This document shows positions 11,378 through 22,454 of a DNA stretch of 64,000 nt, in pieces. The stretch is from Pollenia angustigena (lineage: Eukaryota > Arthropoda > Insecta > Diptera > Polleniidae): NCBI GenBank assembly GCA_930367215.1, contig OV884058.1:202820208-202884207 (forward strand), in the 5' to 3' direction. Position numbers and translations under genes: made by a program. Numbering within the stretch: position 1 is the first letter of the stretch; the number at the start of each line of letters is the position of its first letter. The notes beneath the pieces are model-generated. The model saw only the letters and a list, made by a program, of their open reading frames with translations, was not told the DNA's origin and made no database searches.

Positions 11378-13143
11378 GGATGTAACAAAAAGCAGAAATT
11401 CGCTGAGTTCACATGCGAAACAAGAAAGAAACATACAAAAAGGATTAAGAAATCACAGCTTAAGAACCACTACTTCAACACATTGATAAATTATAAACAA
11501 AGCGATAGCGACAAGCGAATATTTTACATTAACCAAAGTAAATTTAAATATGGTTCGAAATATATTACGAGCATGAATATAAAATTATATAGTCGATCAA
11601 AATTATAAGCATTGGAATTATTTAGTTGATCCTTCTAAAGCAAATTCCCAGCTACCTCGAAATATCCTGCCAGTTCGTCTTAATTGTGTTTCAGTTGGTC
11701 ACAGAAATAATATTTTAATAAACATCTGCCTGCATGGAAACCAAACTGAATTTGTTATTGCTGTTTGAGTAAAGAAATAAATTCAGTTTTTCCTAGACAA
11801 CAGCAACACTTGCCAGAACACATAAAAAAGAGAGCTAAAAGAAAACAAAAACACATGTGTCAAATGCAAAAATTACTATTTTCCCCAGTTACTTTTCCAC
11901 CCCCCTAAGTTTTCATCAAAAGCTGATGTAATTTTATGTACAATAATGAAAGTAGGCGGGTGCTATTTTGCAATCATAACGCGGTCAACTATAAGAAATT
12001 TCAAAGCAGTCGAAAATATTAGAAATTTAATCAAAGACATTATTTTCACTGAATTAAAATCTAAGAAGAAAAGGTAATAGAACTATTCGGTTTTTAATTT
12101 TTTTTATTTTATCAAAACCTTTAATTCAAAGGGACACCTACCTGTATGGGGACCAGGTGAAATAGTCAACCGATTTGGTTCATTTTTAATATTGAATGTT
12201 CCGTAAAAATAAAAAAAAATTTAGCCAAATTTAGTCCTCCTTTTGTTCATATGAAATAGGAGCTGTCTTTACCACCCCCATCGTTATTCGTCTATAGCTT
12301 AGTCATTTATTAACGCATTTTGTTAATTTATACTACAAGTATTCTATTAAGTTTATTTTGGGATTAAGAAAAACAAGTTAGCTCGCTATATTCGACTGGG
12401 CCCGCATCTTTAATACCCTCCATCTCCTTATGAATAAGATTATTTCAGGAGTGAACTTAACATAGAATCCATAAGCTATAAACCAATCTTTACAAAAAAA
12501 GACTTCGCAATATTAAATTTCGTTGAGGCTTACGACCTAAGAGAAATTATAGGGCGAATAAAATATAATGATTCGTAGCTGTTGTATTTAAGTTATTTTC
12601 AGGGGGGGTAGGAGAGATTTGTTTTTGATCATATTACAAAATTTAGTACTGTGATTTTTAATCTTATGAACCAAATTTTATTACAATAGAATAATTCGTT
12701 ACGTTTTTTTTGTGTTTTACAGCCTGTTTTTGTAAAACAGAAGTCTTCTCACTTGAAGTTTTCGTATTAATACGATAATGTTCAACATTTGGTTTTAAAA
12801 AAATATTTAAAAGCTTTCGTCTATTCATGGTTGACATAAATAGAGCTTTTTTCTTTCGTGAATCAACATTATTGCCAATGCATTAATATTTGTACATTTC
12901 TATTATTTACAAAAATTTAAATTAATTTCAAAAACAAATTATTTCATAAAAGTGTTAGTAAATTAGTAAAAATAAAAATGTTGAATGAAAATGTTAACAA
13001 TAATAGCAATAAATGAAATAAATACATAAAGAAGATCTTTTGCTGCACATCAACATATATTTATGTAGAAGACATTTGCGTGACAACACTAGTTTTTTGG
13101 AAGTTTCGGAAGAACGGTGTCATTTTTTACTACACTGTATGTA
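11378..13143. other. gene-free stretch
   Basis: About 1.8 kb of AT-rich DNA without a supported gene, terminal inverted repeat or tandem array. I see nothing I can name. Confidence 0.4.
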
Positions 13144-13784
13144 CAGTCACACAGATAATAGTACGTACGCCTTAAAAATTCTTTGATTTTCCAAAAATTG
13201 GTGATATGTATTTACAACAATAAATAAATTAAACATTTTTAAATGAAAGAAAATATTTATTTCATTATTTAAATTTAAGACTACTGATTTGCCCACATAC
13301 TTAAGTGCAAAGTCGAGTCGCCTTTATCTGTTTACATCCCAAATTAAGGTTTTTTCTTGGTACGTGGCTATGAAATCCGCTTTTCACGGTTGTTGATTTA
13401 GGATTTTAACTTACAACAGTTTTTATATATTGCTAAACAAACTCGTAAGGTAATTTCGGGTGGACGTCCAGTTTTTGGCTTGCTTTCTTAGGGATTGAGA
13501 CTCAGACAAATGTTTTATTACAGTCTGCACTGTAAACTGGCACGTCCAACAATTTGAAAAATTTTAAAATATGTTCACGCATTTCGGTACAAATGTCCTT
13601 TGTTTTCTTACCTATTTTAAGAAAACAGTAATATTTTTTCCTCTAAAATTACTGCAGTCTTAAAACTTGCTTGCAAATTTAGCTTGCACCACTTTCCGTA
13701 TATTATTTTTTCTTTAAATCTACTTAATTTAAGACCGTTTTCTATTTGGCATCCTACGAACGTATAATTATCTGTGCTGTCAGT
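13144..13784 (-). mobile_element. deleted Tc1-like element
   Basis: Imperfect terminal repeats CAGTCACACAGATAATAG (from 13144) and, inverted, ACTGACAGCACAGATAAT (ending 13784) are flanked by TA on both sides, as for Tc1/mariner insertions. The length of about 640 bp is far below an autonomous element of about 1.3-1.6 kb, so the centre is deleted. Confidence 0.6.
13290..13700 (-). pseudogene. Tc1-type transposase N-terminal fragment, decayed
   Basis: Minus-strand translation, with stops and frame changes, gives weak Tc1-like sequence: a helix-turn-helix-like segment around TVQTVIKHL and, closer to 13300, KTLIWDVNR followed by RRLDFALKY. The last resembles the linker just before the catalytic domain in Tc1 transposases. 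No catalytic D, D or E motif remains. The assignment rests on short motifs by eye. Confidence 0.4.
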
Positions 13785-13785
13785 T

Positions 13786-14559
13786 AAATTTTCAAGTGTA
13801 AAAGTATAATGAGCGGAAAGTTACCCGAACTTTTTGCAGATTGATTTTACCAGTGTGTCGATGCCTTGCTAATGCAAGCAAAAATATCGATCAGAAATCC
13901 AGAGTTATTCTTAAACTCCAATTTTAGAGAGAGTACGTACTATGCCATACGATGTGATCGGACTATAAAATGCAGCGCTATATATAACAACAAAATGGCT
14001 GCATATGGAGGCGTGGTTATACAAATTTAACTGTTTAAGAAACATTATTGACATATGTACCTTCCATTCAAGGCACAAACTTGTTTATTGTATGGAGGTC
14101 GACCCACTCTAATGTACATACAATGTACATATTTTTGAGCGTATGTATGTAGTTCCATTGTTTCTAGAATTTTTTGAACCTGTAAATGCATATTTATGTA
14201 ATTATAAGTGAACCTTTATAGAATATTTAATAATAGTATAAGTTTTTTAGGTTTCCTTTATAAAAATACCGAAGTTATTTTCCAATTTTTGGTGATTTGT
14301 TTTTTAAACGAACGCCTTGGCGCCAAAAATTATATTGTTAAACTAAATATAATTTCTAAATTTTCTTTAAAAATAATGTAGTTGGATGTGTACATATTTT
14401 AACATGTTTTTCTCTGGGTGTACCAAAGCTTTAATTAACCCTTGTAAAAGTACGTGGTTCTTTAAGTCTTAAACATTTTTTTCGAATTTTCTTTCTTATT
14501 TTGAAACAAAACGTCAAAGCGCCATCGCATAATATCCCTGTAAATTATCATAACGAAAT
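13786..14559. other. gene-free stretch
   Basis: AT-rich DNA. No gene, and no repeat shared with the rest of the window was noticed. Confidence 0.35.
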
Positions 14560-15192
14560 GCTGATTTTACAGCAAAAAAAAAAATAATTTTCACGAAAAT
14601 CGCATATCTGATTAAAAAAATTTTCGAATTTTCTGCCAAGACTATTTTTGCGGTATTGAAAAACAAAATGTTAGTAGGTAAAGGTTATTGAATGTTTAGT
14701 CAACAACAAAGTTTATTGGCTGAAAAAAAAAGTTGTTGCCCAAAATAATTTTTTCAAAATTTTTTGGAAAAAAGAATAAATCAAACAAAATGTTTATGTA
14801 ATCTTTATTTTTATAAATTATGATGTTCTTAATTCCCAATTTTTATTCTTTGACAAATACACTTAAATTTATTGTTGGCGGGGATACGCTACTTAGTTCC
14901 TATGTGCATTTCCCTGTTTGCTTAGGCCAGCTAATAACTAAAGATGTGTTACAAATAAAACTGTAAAGCGAATGAGAACTACAAACACTCAAGTCTTATT
15001 TGCAACGATATCAAAGCTGTTAAAAAATGGACAAGAGTTGTAAAAATACTGTCTATTAATACTGAATATTTAATTATTTCATTATTAAATATGTTTTATT
15101 GAGTGTTATTTTGCAAAGCGCAATTTTGATGAGTCAAATAAAAAGTTTGTTGTAAAAAATTTTCTTGAGATATTTTTCTCCCTGTCGAGTTT
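14560..15192. repeat. long repeat, copy 2, inverted relative to 9976-11377
   Basis: Reverse-complement matches to copy 1 run from CGACAGGGAGAAAAATATC near 15190 to TTTTGCTGTAAAATCAGC near 14560. Copy 2 lacks the MITE found at 10439-10933 and the extra sequence at 11085-11270, so those are later additions to copy 1 or losses here. Non-coding. Confidence 0.55.
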
Positions 15193-15806
15193 ATTTGCAT
15201 GTCTCCACAAAAAAAGTAAAAAAAAAACGCACAACTACCTATATGAGCATTGCTTAATGGCTTATTTAAACGACTTTACGACACTAGGTAATACAAAAGA
15301 AACAGGCAACATCCCTCTCTTTTAGGATCTTTATAATTCTTAGAGATTCAGTTCTCATCTCATGGTTTAAATCAAGAATTGTAAACGAAATTTTAAATCA
15401 ATTAAAATTACACCAAAAATAATCTAAATTTTAGTGGTATTAATGGAGTTTCTACAAACAACCCCTAATCTTTTTTTTCGATATCACAATTCTTTGACGG
15501 GAAAACATTGGAACAATTATAAGTTTTCCATAATTTTTGTGATTAATACTAACTCCTATATTGAGTGGGCTTTGATTTACGTTAGTGGATGTCCTAGCAC
15601 CGCTGTCCTCTTCCCAATGAGTGGAAATAGTGCGTCCGTCAATGCCACAGTGTGTGATATCAACCAACACGCACAGGTAACAGTTATACTGCAAACTTAG
15701 ACGGAGTAATACACTCGCACCTAGCTTAGGAACTGGAGCTATCTAACCCCCGCTGCTTAGAGGCACGCTGCATCTGTAACTAATCAACAGCACCTTTTTA
15801 AAGAAA
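15193..15806. other. stretch without a recognised gene
   Basis: Open frames overlap on both strands at 15434-15700 but neither protein shows a domain, signal peptide or family motif I know. The part from 15560 to 15790 is less AT-rich than its surroundings and may be an old repeat fragment. Confidence 0.3.
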
Positions 15807-16150
15807 ATGTTAAACATATTATGTTTAAGATAACAATATTATCATCACCATGAAGCCACAATCATATTATGGTTGCCTCTAAACATGTTGTGGTTAAATA
15901 TGACAATAACTTGTTTTAAAATTAACAATAGTATTTTCATTTTTCCCGAGAGCAACATGCTATGGTTGAAAACCAACAATGCTATTATAAGTGTTAAACA
16001 TGTTTTAGTTGTTTTTAACCATAATATATTCGTAGGCAACCATAATATGATTGTGGCTTTTTGATGGAGGACTAATTCAACCATTATATGTTTGTCGGTG
16101 ATAATAATAGGGTTAAATGAAACATAATATGCTTAAAATATTCGTTCAAA
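15807..16150. mobile_element. foldback element rich in AACCATAATATG
   Basis: An imperfect palindrome of about 340 bp centred near 15978. AGCCACAATCATATTATGG at 15853 is matched by its complement near 16040-16063, and outer parts AAACATATTATGTTT and AAACATAATATGCTT also pair. Words of the type AACATGTTGTGGTTAA and AACCATAATATG repeat within each arm. Open frames on both strands are by-products of the symmetry. Confidence 0.6.
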
Positions 16151-16194
16151 ATAGTTTTGTTAGAGGTGACCATATTTAAACATGTTTTGTATGT

Positions 16195-16480
16195 AGGGAA
16201 ATCCAGCAGCAGGCCAAACTTTCCCACAGTGTGTGCAGAATGAGCTCTTAAAGCCCCCTTTTATGATCTCCAATCCCGCGAATTCGGGTTTAAACTACAA
16301 GGGTGCAGTGACTACTCACTCCCTTGGGGCCAGATGAGGATCTCTGGTCGGCCGCGAACTCATGATTTGTATCAATTTTAAACTCTGCCGATATCTAGGT
16401 ATTGGCTGTACCCAGTTATGTGTCCATGACTAAGACGCCAGGAGGTATGTAGGTCTTTAAGGCGCTAAGGGAATAGAAAA
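16195..16480. repeat. GC-richer interspersed repeat fragment
   Basis: A compact patch of more balanced base composition that shares diverged words with 9730-9960. No open reading frame or terminal repeat was seen. It may be the untranslated end of an old retroelement; the class is unknown. Confidence 0.35.
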
Positions 16481-17183
16481 AATGCCGAATATTATAAACA
16501 TTACATAATACACAATAAAAAAAAAAACATATGTTTTGCATCCCTCATCATATAAATAAATTTGCAAAAACTCATGAAGAAAATTGCCCTTTCATTATTT
16601 TCTTCGAAATCTGATAAATCGTCTTCTTGTGTTTCATTCCATTTCTCTCTTTTCCTTTTGCACTACGCCATAAATCCTATATACAGATGAATGTATAAAC
16701 GCAGTTCGTTTAACAAAATCAATGTCTGTATTCAAGTGTTACAATAAAATTGCGACAATTTCCTAGAAAATAGTTTATTTATAAAGAGTTTATAAACCAT
16801 CCAAATATACGAGGGCGTGTCAAAAAGTCCGTGAATTTTTAAATGAAACACATTGGATAAATTATAAGTTTATTTTTAATTTAGTCTCCTTTGAGCGTTA
16901 AACCCAGAAAAAAAATTAAAAATTTATTTCAATTAAAAAAATTGTAAGAATAATTAAAAAAATACTTAAATTTGCACCAGTATAGAAATTAATAGCATCA
17001 ATAAAATATTTTTATTTTTTTATATTAAAAACATTTTCTGCAGTAATGTTGTTGATTTTAAGTGTGATAAATGGTTAAATTGGAAAAAATAGTGAGAATT
17101 TTTTCTGTGTACTGTTTGTCTAACTTTTTTTTAAATTTTGTTGTTCGTTCCAAAAAAACAAGATTTGTCAGGTCATCAAAGTA

Positions 17184-17688
17184 TCGGGTGGGCCAAAAGT
17201 AACGCATGCGTGTATAAATTGAATAACTTTTTGGTCAACTGCATGTGTATGTGACGTGATAAAATGCGTCGAAGTGATGTTCCAGAGATGCCCAGTTGTA
17301 CAGAACGTCTAGGCGTTGAAGTTTCTGAATATTATTCAACACTGTCCCGTATACGATCAATGTGCACTTGGTTCTGTACTATTCTCGGTTTTCCTGATCG
17401 TGGCAAGTCTGACACTGCACGTTGTTGTCGGAACCGTGCAATTAAACGATTAATTACGGTTTGGCTAGGTGCATTTTTGGTGTTAAAATAATTACGATAT
17501 GCTCGTTGCATCAGTAAAATTGAATGTCCATTGGAAAAGTAAAATTCTTAAACGTTGGTTCGTTGCTCGGTCGCTATATTTTGCATGTGTAATATGGTTC
17601 GATGAATAAAATCTAAAAAAAAACAAATTATAATACACAAAAAAGTTATTCAATTTTTACACGCAGGCGTGACTTCAGGTCACCCCTG
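17184..17688 (-). mobile_element. nested Tc1/mariner deletion derivative
   Basis: TIRs of about 46 bp, imperfect at the tips and strong inside (GCGTGTATAAATTGAATAAC versus GCGTGTAAAAATTGAATAAC), are flanked by TA at 17182-17183 and 17689-17690. It lies inside the mariner-type element 16810-18021. Internal deletion has removed the catalytic part of its transposase. Confidence 0.75.
17264..17586 (-). pseudogene. Tc1/mariner transposase DNA-binding domain, N-terminal fragment
   Basis: Starting at ATG 17586 on the minus strand, the frame reads as the paired helix-turn-helix region of an IS630-Tc1-mariner transposase: MQNIATEQR, then NGHSILLMQRAYRNYF, APSQTVINRLIARFRQQ, DLPRSGKPR, RRSVQLGISGTSLRRIL. 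There are in-frame stops at codon 13 and after DRIRDSVE. The sequence runs into the terminal repeat just where the catalytic domain should begin. It can encode no active enzyme. Confidence 0.7.
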
Positions 17689-18023
17689 TAGATATTTCTA
17701 GGTGAGGTGATTTCATCAGTCGAGTCAAATCTCGTTCCGCCGAGCCATTTCGTAAGGTTAGAAAAGAAGCAAGAGTCTCTCAGGGCTAAAGCTGGAGAAA
17801 AGGACGTACAAGGGAGCAATTCGTAGCCTCACACGAAATTCATTTTTTCACATTTTTATTAAATCACGAGTTACTCTGCGGCTGTCAAATACAAACTTAA
17901 TGATGCAGCTTATTCAAAGAGGTGTCATCAACTAACTGGAGCCTGTTGACAGGAGTAGTGTTTCTTTTTCGATTCAGAGGCGGAAAATTTAAAATCTCAC
18001 GGTCATATTGACCCGCCCTCGTA

Positions 18024-18535
18024 TTTTCATATGAATGTTAAAATATACACTGTGTTCATTGGCCTGATAGATCTGAACAGAAGCATGCGGCATGTCTTAT
18101 TTGTATAGTTTGATATGAATTTGACAACCCTTGACCAACATCGTCGCAGTTTTGTTTTATACTTCCTGGTGTTCCCTTTTTTTTATAGATATGCGTTTTA
18201 AAATATTTAACTGCATTTAAAAAGTGAAATGGGGAAAAGAAAAGAATGCGGATAGAGGATTTACTTTTCTTATGGAAAAGTTCAATAACTTTATAAGTAG
18301 TTTAGACGGAAAGTGATGGCCTCTTGCAGACGATGTGTGTATGATGGACACGACTATTTTTGTATCGTGTTTTATATGCAGACACTTGCTGTGATTAAAA
18401 AAATAAATAGAAATACAAAATCTGCGCAGTTAGTAAAAAATTTTACTTAAAACGTTAAATATGTTTTAAAAGAGGTGTTGTTAAAGGAAAATTTAATAGA
18501 GACCTATTTATTCCATTAAAGAAATTAAAGACAAA
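18024..18535. other. gene-free stretch
   Basis: AT-rich spacer between two Tc1/mariner-type elements. No gene, and no terminal repeat was seen. Confidence 0.4.
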
Positions 18536-18537
18536 TA

Positions 18538-19440
18538 TCAGGGATTTTTTAGCTGACGCACGTTTCGTGTTTTGTTTCACTGTCAAACATCTTCAGTTTG
18601 GTCTATAATTTAACGATGAATCGTCTTACAAACGAACAACGCTTGCTAATTATTGAATTTTATTATCAAAATGCGTGCTCTGTTAAGAAAGTTCATCGCG
18701 AGCTTCTTGTGTTCAGCGACAAAGCTCATTTTTGGCTCAATGGGAACATTGACAAGCAGAATTGTCGATTTTGGAGTCAAGATCAGCCAGAAGCATTGCA
18801 AGAGCTACCAATGCATCCAGGAAAACTCACAGTTTGGTGCGGTTTATGGGCTGGTGGCATCATTGGACCGTACTTCTTCAAAGATTATGCGAATCGTAAC
18901 GTAACTGTGAATGGTGAGCGATACCGTGAGATGATATCCAACTTTTTTTTTAGCCCAAAATGCAAGAGCTTGACTTGCATGACATGTGGTTTCAACAAGA
19001 CGTTGCCACATGCCACATAGCACGCTTAACAATGGACTTATTGAGAGGCGAGTTCGGTGAACATTTTATTTCACGTTCGGGACCGGTCAATTGGCCGCCT
19101 GGATCGTGCGATTTAACGCATTTAGACAATCTTTTGTGGGGCTATGTTAAAGCTCATGTCTATACACACATGCCCGCTTCAATTGGGCACATTGGAACAC
19201 AACATTGAAGCATTTATTCATGAGATACCGGCCGAAATGTTGGAAAGAGTATGCCAAAATTGGACTAAGCGGATGGACCATTTGAGGCACAGTCACGGTC
19301 AGCATTTGCATGAAATAATCTTCAAACATTAAATTATATGGACCGTACGATCGATTCAAATAAAGATTTCATGAATTTTTCTGAATTTTATGTGTTATTT
19401 GTTTTAAAAACTTTCCTAAAGCTCTTAAAAAATCACCCGA
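18538..19440 (+). mobile_element. deleted DD41D (rosa-like) element
   Basis: Left end TCAGGGATTTTTTAGCTG and inverted right end TCGGGTGATTTTTTAAGAGC are imperfect TIRs flanked by TA (18536-18537 and 19441-19442). The element is about 0.9 kb and contains a transposase remnant. Full-length relatives are about 1.3 kb, so roughly 0.35 kb is missing. Confidence 0.75.
18616..19332 (+). pseudogene. DD41D Tc1/mariner transposase, internally deleted and frameshifted
   Basis: The start ATG at 18616 gives MNRLTNEQRLLIIEFYY, then the sequence jumps within a few codons (KKVHREL to VFSDKAHFWLNG), so most of the helix-turn-helix region is deleted. The catalytic part follows: first D in VFSDKAHFW, LTVWCGLWAGGIIGPYFF, VTVNGERYREMI. 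The frame then shifts at the T9 run 18943-18951. It continues as MWFQQDVATCH (second D) and WPPGSCDLTHLDNLLWGYVK (third D), ending HEIIFKH. Forty-one residues separate the second and third D, the DD41D spacing known for rosa-type elements. Non-functional as written. Confidence 0.85.
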
Positions 19441-19782
19441 TACTAAGATAGGATTTTTAACGTAATTTTGTTGCTTGGGAAAGAGGCGTGACTGTTTTTT
19501 TATACCTTTAGAAGAAGAGATTAATTTCAAAGAAGAAGGGTATAAAACACGGCTGTCAGATATGGTGATTTCCTGCCAAACGTGTTGTGGGATTTTCCAT
19601 TTTCCATTTGGCGACTGGCTATTTTTGATATAACTGCCGATTTACTTGGCTATTTTTACCATTTATATTATTTCAGCGATTTCTTTTAACAGTTTGTATT
19701 TTTTTGTTACTACTACTAAGTTAAAAAAAAATTTGGCAATTTTTTTATAGAATTTTTGTTTCGTTATCATTTGAAGTGAATT

Positions 19783-20045
19783 TTAGTCTGTGTTCATACG
19801 GCTCATGTTGTAATGACATGATTGCTACTTTATAGGCGAGAGGAACGAGGGGAAAGGAAACAAGTACACAGATGCATGTACTGTCAGTACTCTTTGCTTT
19901 TTCATTCGTTGTTTTTTTTGTTTTCAACAAAGTAAAAAACATGTCGTCAAAATGGCATGTCGTCAACATGACGCCAATTCATGTTCAAAGAAGAAAAAGG
20001 AAGCATCATGTCAATAAGACATGAGCCGTATGAACTCAGACTTAT
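19783..20045. mobile_element. 263-bp MITE with 40-bp TIRs
   Basis: TTAGTCTGTGTTCATACGGC at 19783 is repeated inverted at the right end (AAGTCTGAGTTCATACGG when read backwards). It is nested in the hAT element 19548-20999. The family also occurs, truncated, at 8862-9079. Confidence 0.75.
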
Positions 20046-20137
20046 ATTCAGTCACTATTTAATTCTAATAGTATGTATGCAGGTCAAAACACCAGTAATA
20101 AAATCGATGAGGCTGAAGTGTACGATCTTATAGACTT

Positions 20138-20650
20138 GGGCCCTAATTGTGTAAAAGGCAACGGCAAGAACTACATTCAAAGTAAAAACAAAATCAAAAA
20201 TATTTCATAATTTTGTTGTTGCTTTCTACAGGAACTCATATTAATTTTTTAAATTTCAAACGCTGCATAAGGCTATCAGCGCAGAAGTGGTGTAAACCCA
20301 GTCTACTTATTATGAGATACTGAGGGGTTAACACTCTATTGCACTATAGAACTTGGTTGTAACGGCCCGTGAAAAAACTATGTTTCTAGCTCCATCTGTT
20401 TTGGAAACAAACAGTTGGCTTACTCGACTATTGCACTGTAAAGAACAGTGCAAAGAACATATCTTACACCAGAACCGTAGCCAACTTAAATTGTGGGTTA
20501 CGCCACTTCTGCGCTAATAGCCTCACATATCTTCTGGCGTAGAACATTTTAAAACGCACTATGAATTTCTGTAGAAAGCAACAACAAATTTATGACAAAT
20601 GATTGGCATTATTTTTGGCGTTGGGTTGCGTTTTACACAATTAGGGCCTT
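20138..20650. mobile_element. MITE with GGCCCTAATTGTGTAAAA ends
   Basis: GGGCCCTAATTGTGTAAAA at 20138 and AAGGCCCTAATTGTGTAAAA inverted, ending at 20650. The subterminal parts also pair (TTGTTGTTGCTTTCTACAG and CGCAGAAGTGGYGTAA on both arms), so most of the element can fold back. Confidence 0.7.
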
Positions 20651-20659
20651 AATTTTAGT

Positions 20660-20775
20660 AATTTAAAAAAAAAAAAATAACAAAAACTAAACAAAATTAA
20701 AAGAAAAAAAAAAAAATAACAAAAACTATACAAAATTTAAAAAAAAAAATAACAAAAACTAAACAAAATTTACTT
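20660..20775. repeat. three-copy A-rich tandem repeat
   Basis: Three imperfect copies of AATAACAAAAACTAAACAAA separated by A runs, period about 45 bp. Confidence 0.75.
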
Positions 20776-21007
20776 TCGGCGACTTTTTGTATTTTTCTTA
20801 GTTTTTGGCGATTTTTGACTGAAATATTATATTAGCTTTTTTTGTATGCAAAATTTTATTAAAATAAATTTACAAAAACAATAAATTTCAGTGTATTAAT
20901 TAAATATGAAAAACTGGGAATTTAGCACGTCATACAGAAATCTTGGCGATTTCTGACATCCGGTTTGGCGATGGAGCTCAAAAAAATCTGACAACCCTGG
21001 TATAAAA

Positions 21008-22032
21008 AGGGTTTCTTACCTCGCATGCTTTTCTTGACCTACAATTGAACTTGAAGAAATTATTGTGAAAACCCAACATAGAAAATCATATATTTAATCT
21101 AATTTTCCTTAAAAAGGGTCTTCCAATAGAGACTTCTCAATGTTGACAATTGAAAGCGGTCATATTGGTGAAGGTGTATCTAACAAATATGCTGTTATTT
21201 ATTCGGATTTTTTTTATGTTCCCCTTATTTTCATCAAAATATCCTTATTATAAGTGTCGTTATCGTTGTCGAAAACAACACAAAAACGATAAACTTTTTG
21301 TGTGTTTTTCATTGTCATCATCATACATTTTAACTTTTATCGACAAAAATTTGAAATGACTACGACTTCGAACACGACAACGACTCTTATAATAAGGACG
21401 ACCATCTACATGCGGTAACGCCAGCAAGCAAACTTGACAAGTTTGGGACGATGACAATCCACATAAGATCCAAGATCGTCTAATTCATCGTGAAAGGTAC
21501 TGTTTTTGGCTGGCAGCTTCTTTGGTTATATTTCTTTAAGAGCAACATTGGCTATCGCCGTCAATCGCGAACCACCAAAGGAATCCACCGCGAACAATTG
21601 CACAATATTGCAGTGTAACCTCTGTAAACGCAATTTTCGTTAAACGTAACTCCTCGATAATTGCAACACCAAAAATCTTAACATTGATGACTCAGTTAGA
21701 GGAACTTTTAACAAATCAAAACCTGTGCTTTCTGTAAAATGCAAAAAAAGCAAAACAAAACATATAACACACAAAATCACAAAAACCTACTGCAGAAATC
21801 TCAAATGAGAATATAAAATCTTTAATATATAAAAGTGCTTATAACAAAAGTGCTTAAACTATCACACTGAAACAACAAAAATTAAAAAAAGAATGTTTAT
21901 TTAGATCCAAAACCTTCAAATATAAAATGGCTGAGAGCTCACGAAGGCTTCAACGAAGGAAAATAGCGACAAAGACTATAAATATTAAGTGATCTTTTCA
22001 AAAGTTCTGAGGAATTGACGTAAAAACAATCA
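21008..22032. other. non-coding stretch with a small foldback
   Basis: A palindrome at 21243-21398 has arms CCTTATTATAAGTGTCGTTA and its near-complement. Otherwise no gene or repeat is visible. Confidence 0.45.
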
Positions 22033-22152
22033 GCCCAATTATGAATAAAATTTCCCTGGGAGGTTTTTCCCTTTTCCCAATTTTACAGTTGAATTAACAT
22101 AGGCAAAATGGCAGAAGGGAGAAAACTCCTGGGGAATTTTTCCTCATAATTG
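22033..22152. mobile_element. 120-bp hairpin MITE
   Basis: CCCAATTATGAATAAAATTT at the left pairs with sequence ending CCTCATAATTG at the right; CCCTGGGAGG and CTCCTGGGG also pair. Short foldback element. Confidence 0.55.
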
Positions 22153-22454
22153 TTTATCATTTAAAAAAAAAAAACGAAAACAAAAATAAGTATCAATCTT
22201 TTTTCTTAATTCATGTTGGATATTTAATTATTACAAGCTACCAGTGGTGCGATTCACTAACTTTTAATGATCCGACAATCGTAGTATTTGTCTACATTTG
22301 TGTATATTCGCTTGCAGTAACGATAGTGTGATTCTGTAATTTTTTTTAACGATGGTATACAGCTGTTTTTTTGTAACATCTCTGTCTACAAAATGTTAAA
22401 AAAAAAAAACGAAAAGCACAAAAGAGAATAAAATAAAAACAAATGAAATTGTTC

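Larger units (their letters stand above)
16810..18021. mobile_element. mariner-type element with CGAGGGCGKGTCAA ends
   Basis: CGAGGGCGTGTCAAAAAGTC at 16810 and, inverted, CGAGGGCGGGTCAATATGAC ending at 18021 are flanked by TA (16808-16809 and 18022-18023). These are mariner-like termini. The interior holds no recognisable mariner transposase core and is largely taken up by the separate element 17184-17688. Confidence 0.7.
19548..20999. mobile_element. hAT-type element with 8-bp TSD GTATAAAA
   Basis: GTATAAAA flanks both sides (19540-19547 and 21000-21007), the 8-bp duplication typical of hAT transposons. The termini are CACGGCTGTCAGAT and, inverted, CAGGGTTGTCAGAT. No transposase remains. 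Two smaller elements (19783-20045, 20138-20650) and an A-rich tandem repeat (20660-20775) sit inside. Confidence 0.75.

Noticed and set aside
15434..15700. Overlapping 80- to 88-codon frames on both strands
   Set aside because: No family motif, signal peptide or splice evidence; likely chance openness in less AT-rich repeat DNA.
15845..16084. Mirror open frames in both strands
   Set aside because: They are a consequence of the palindrome at 15807-16150.
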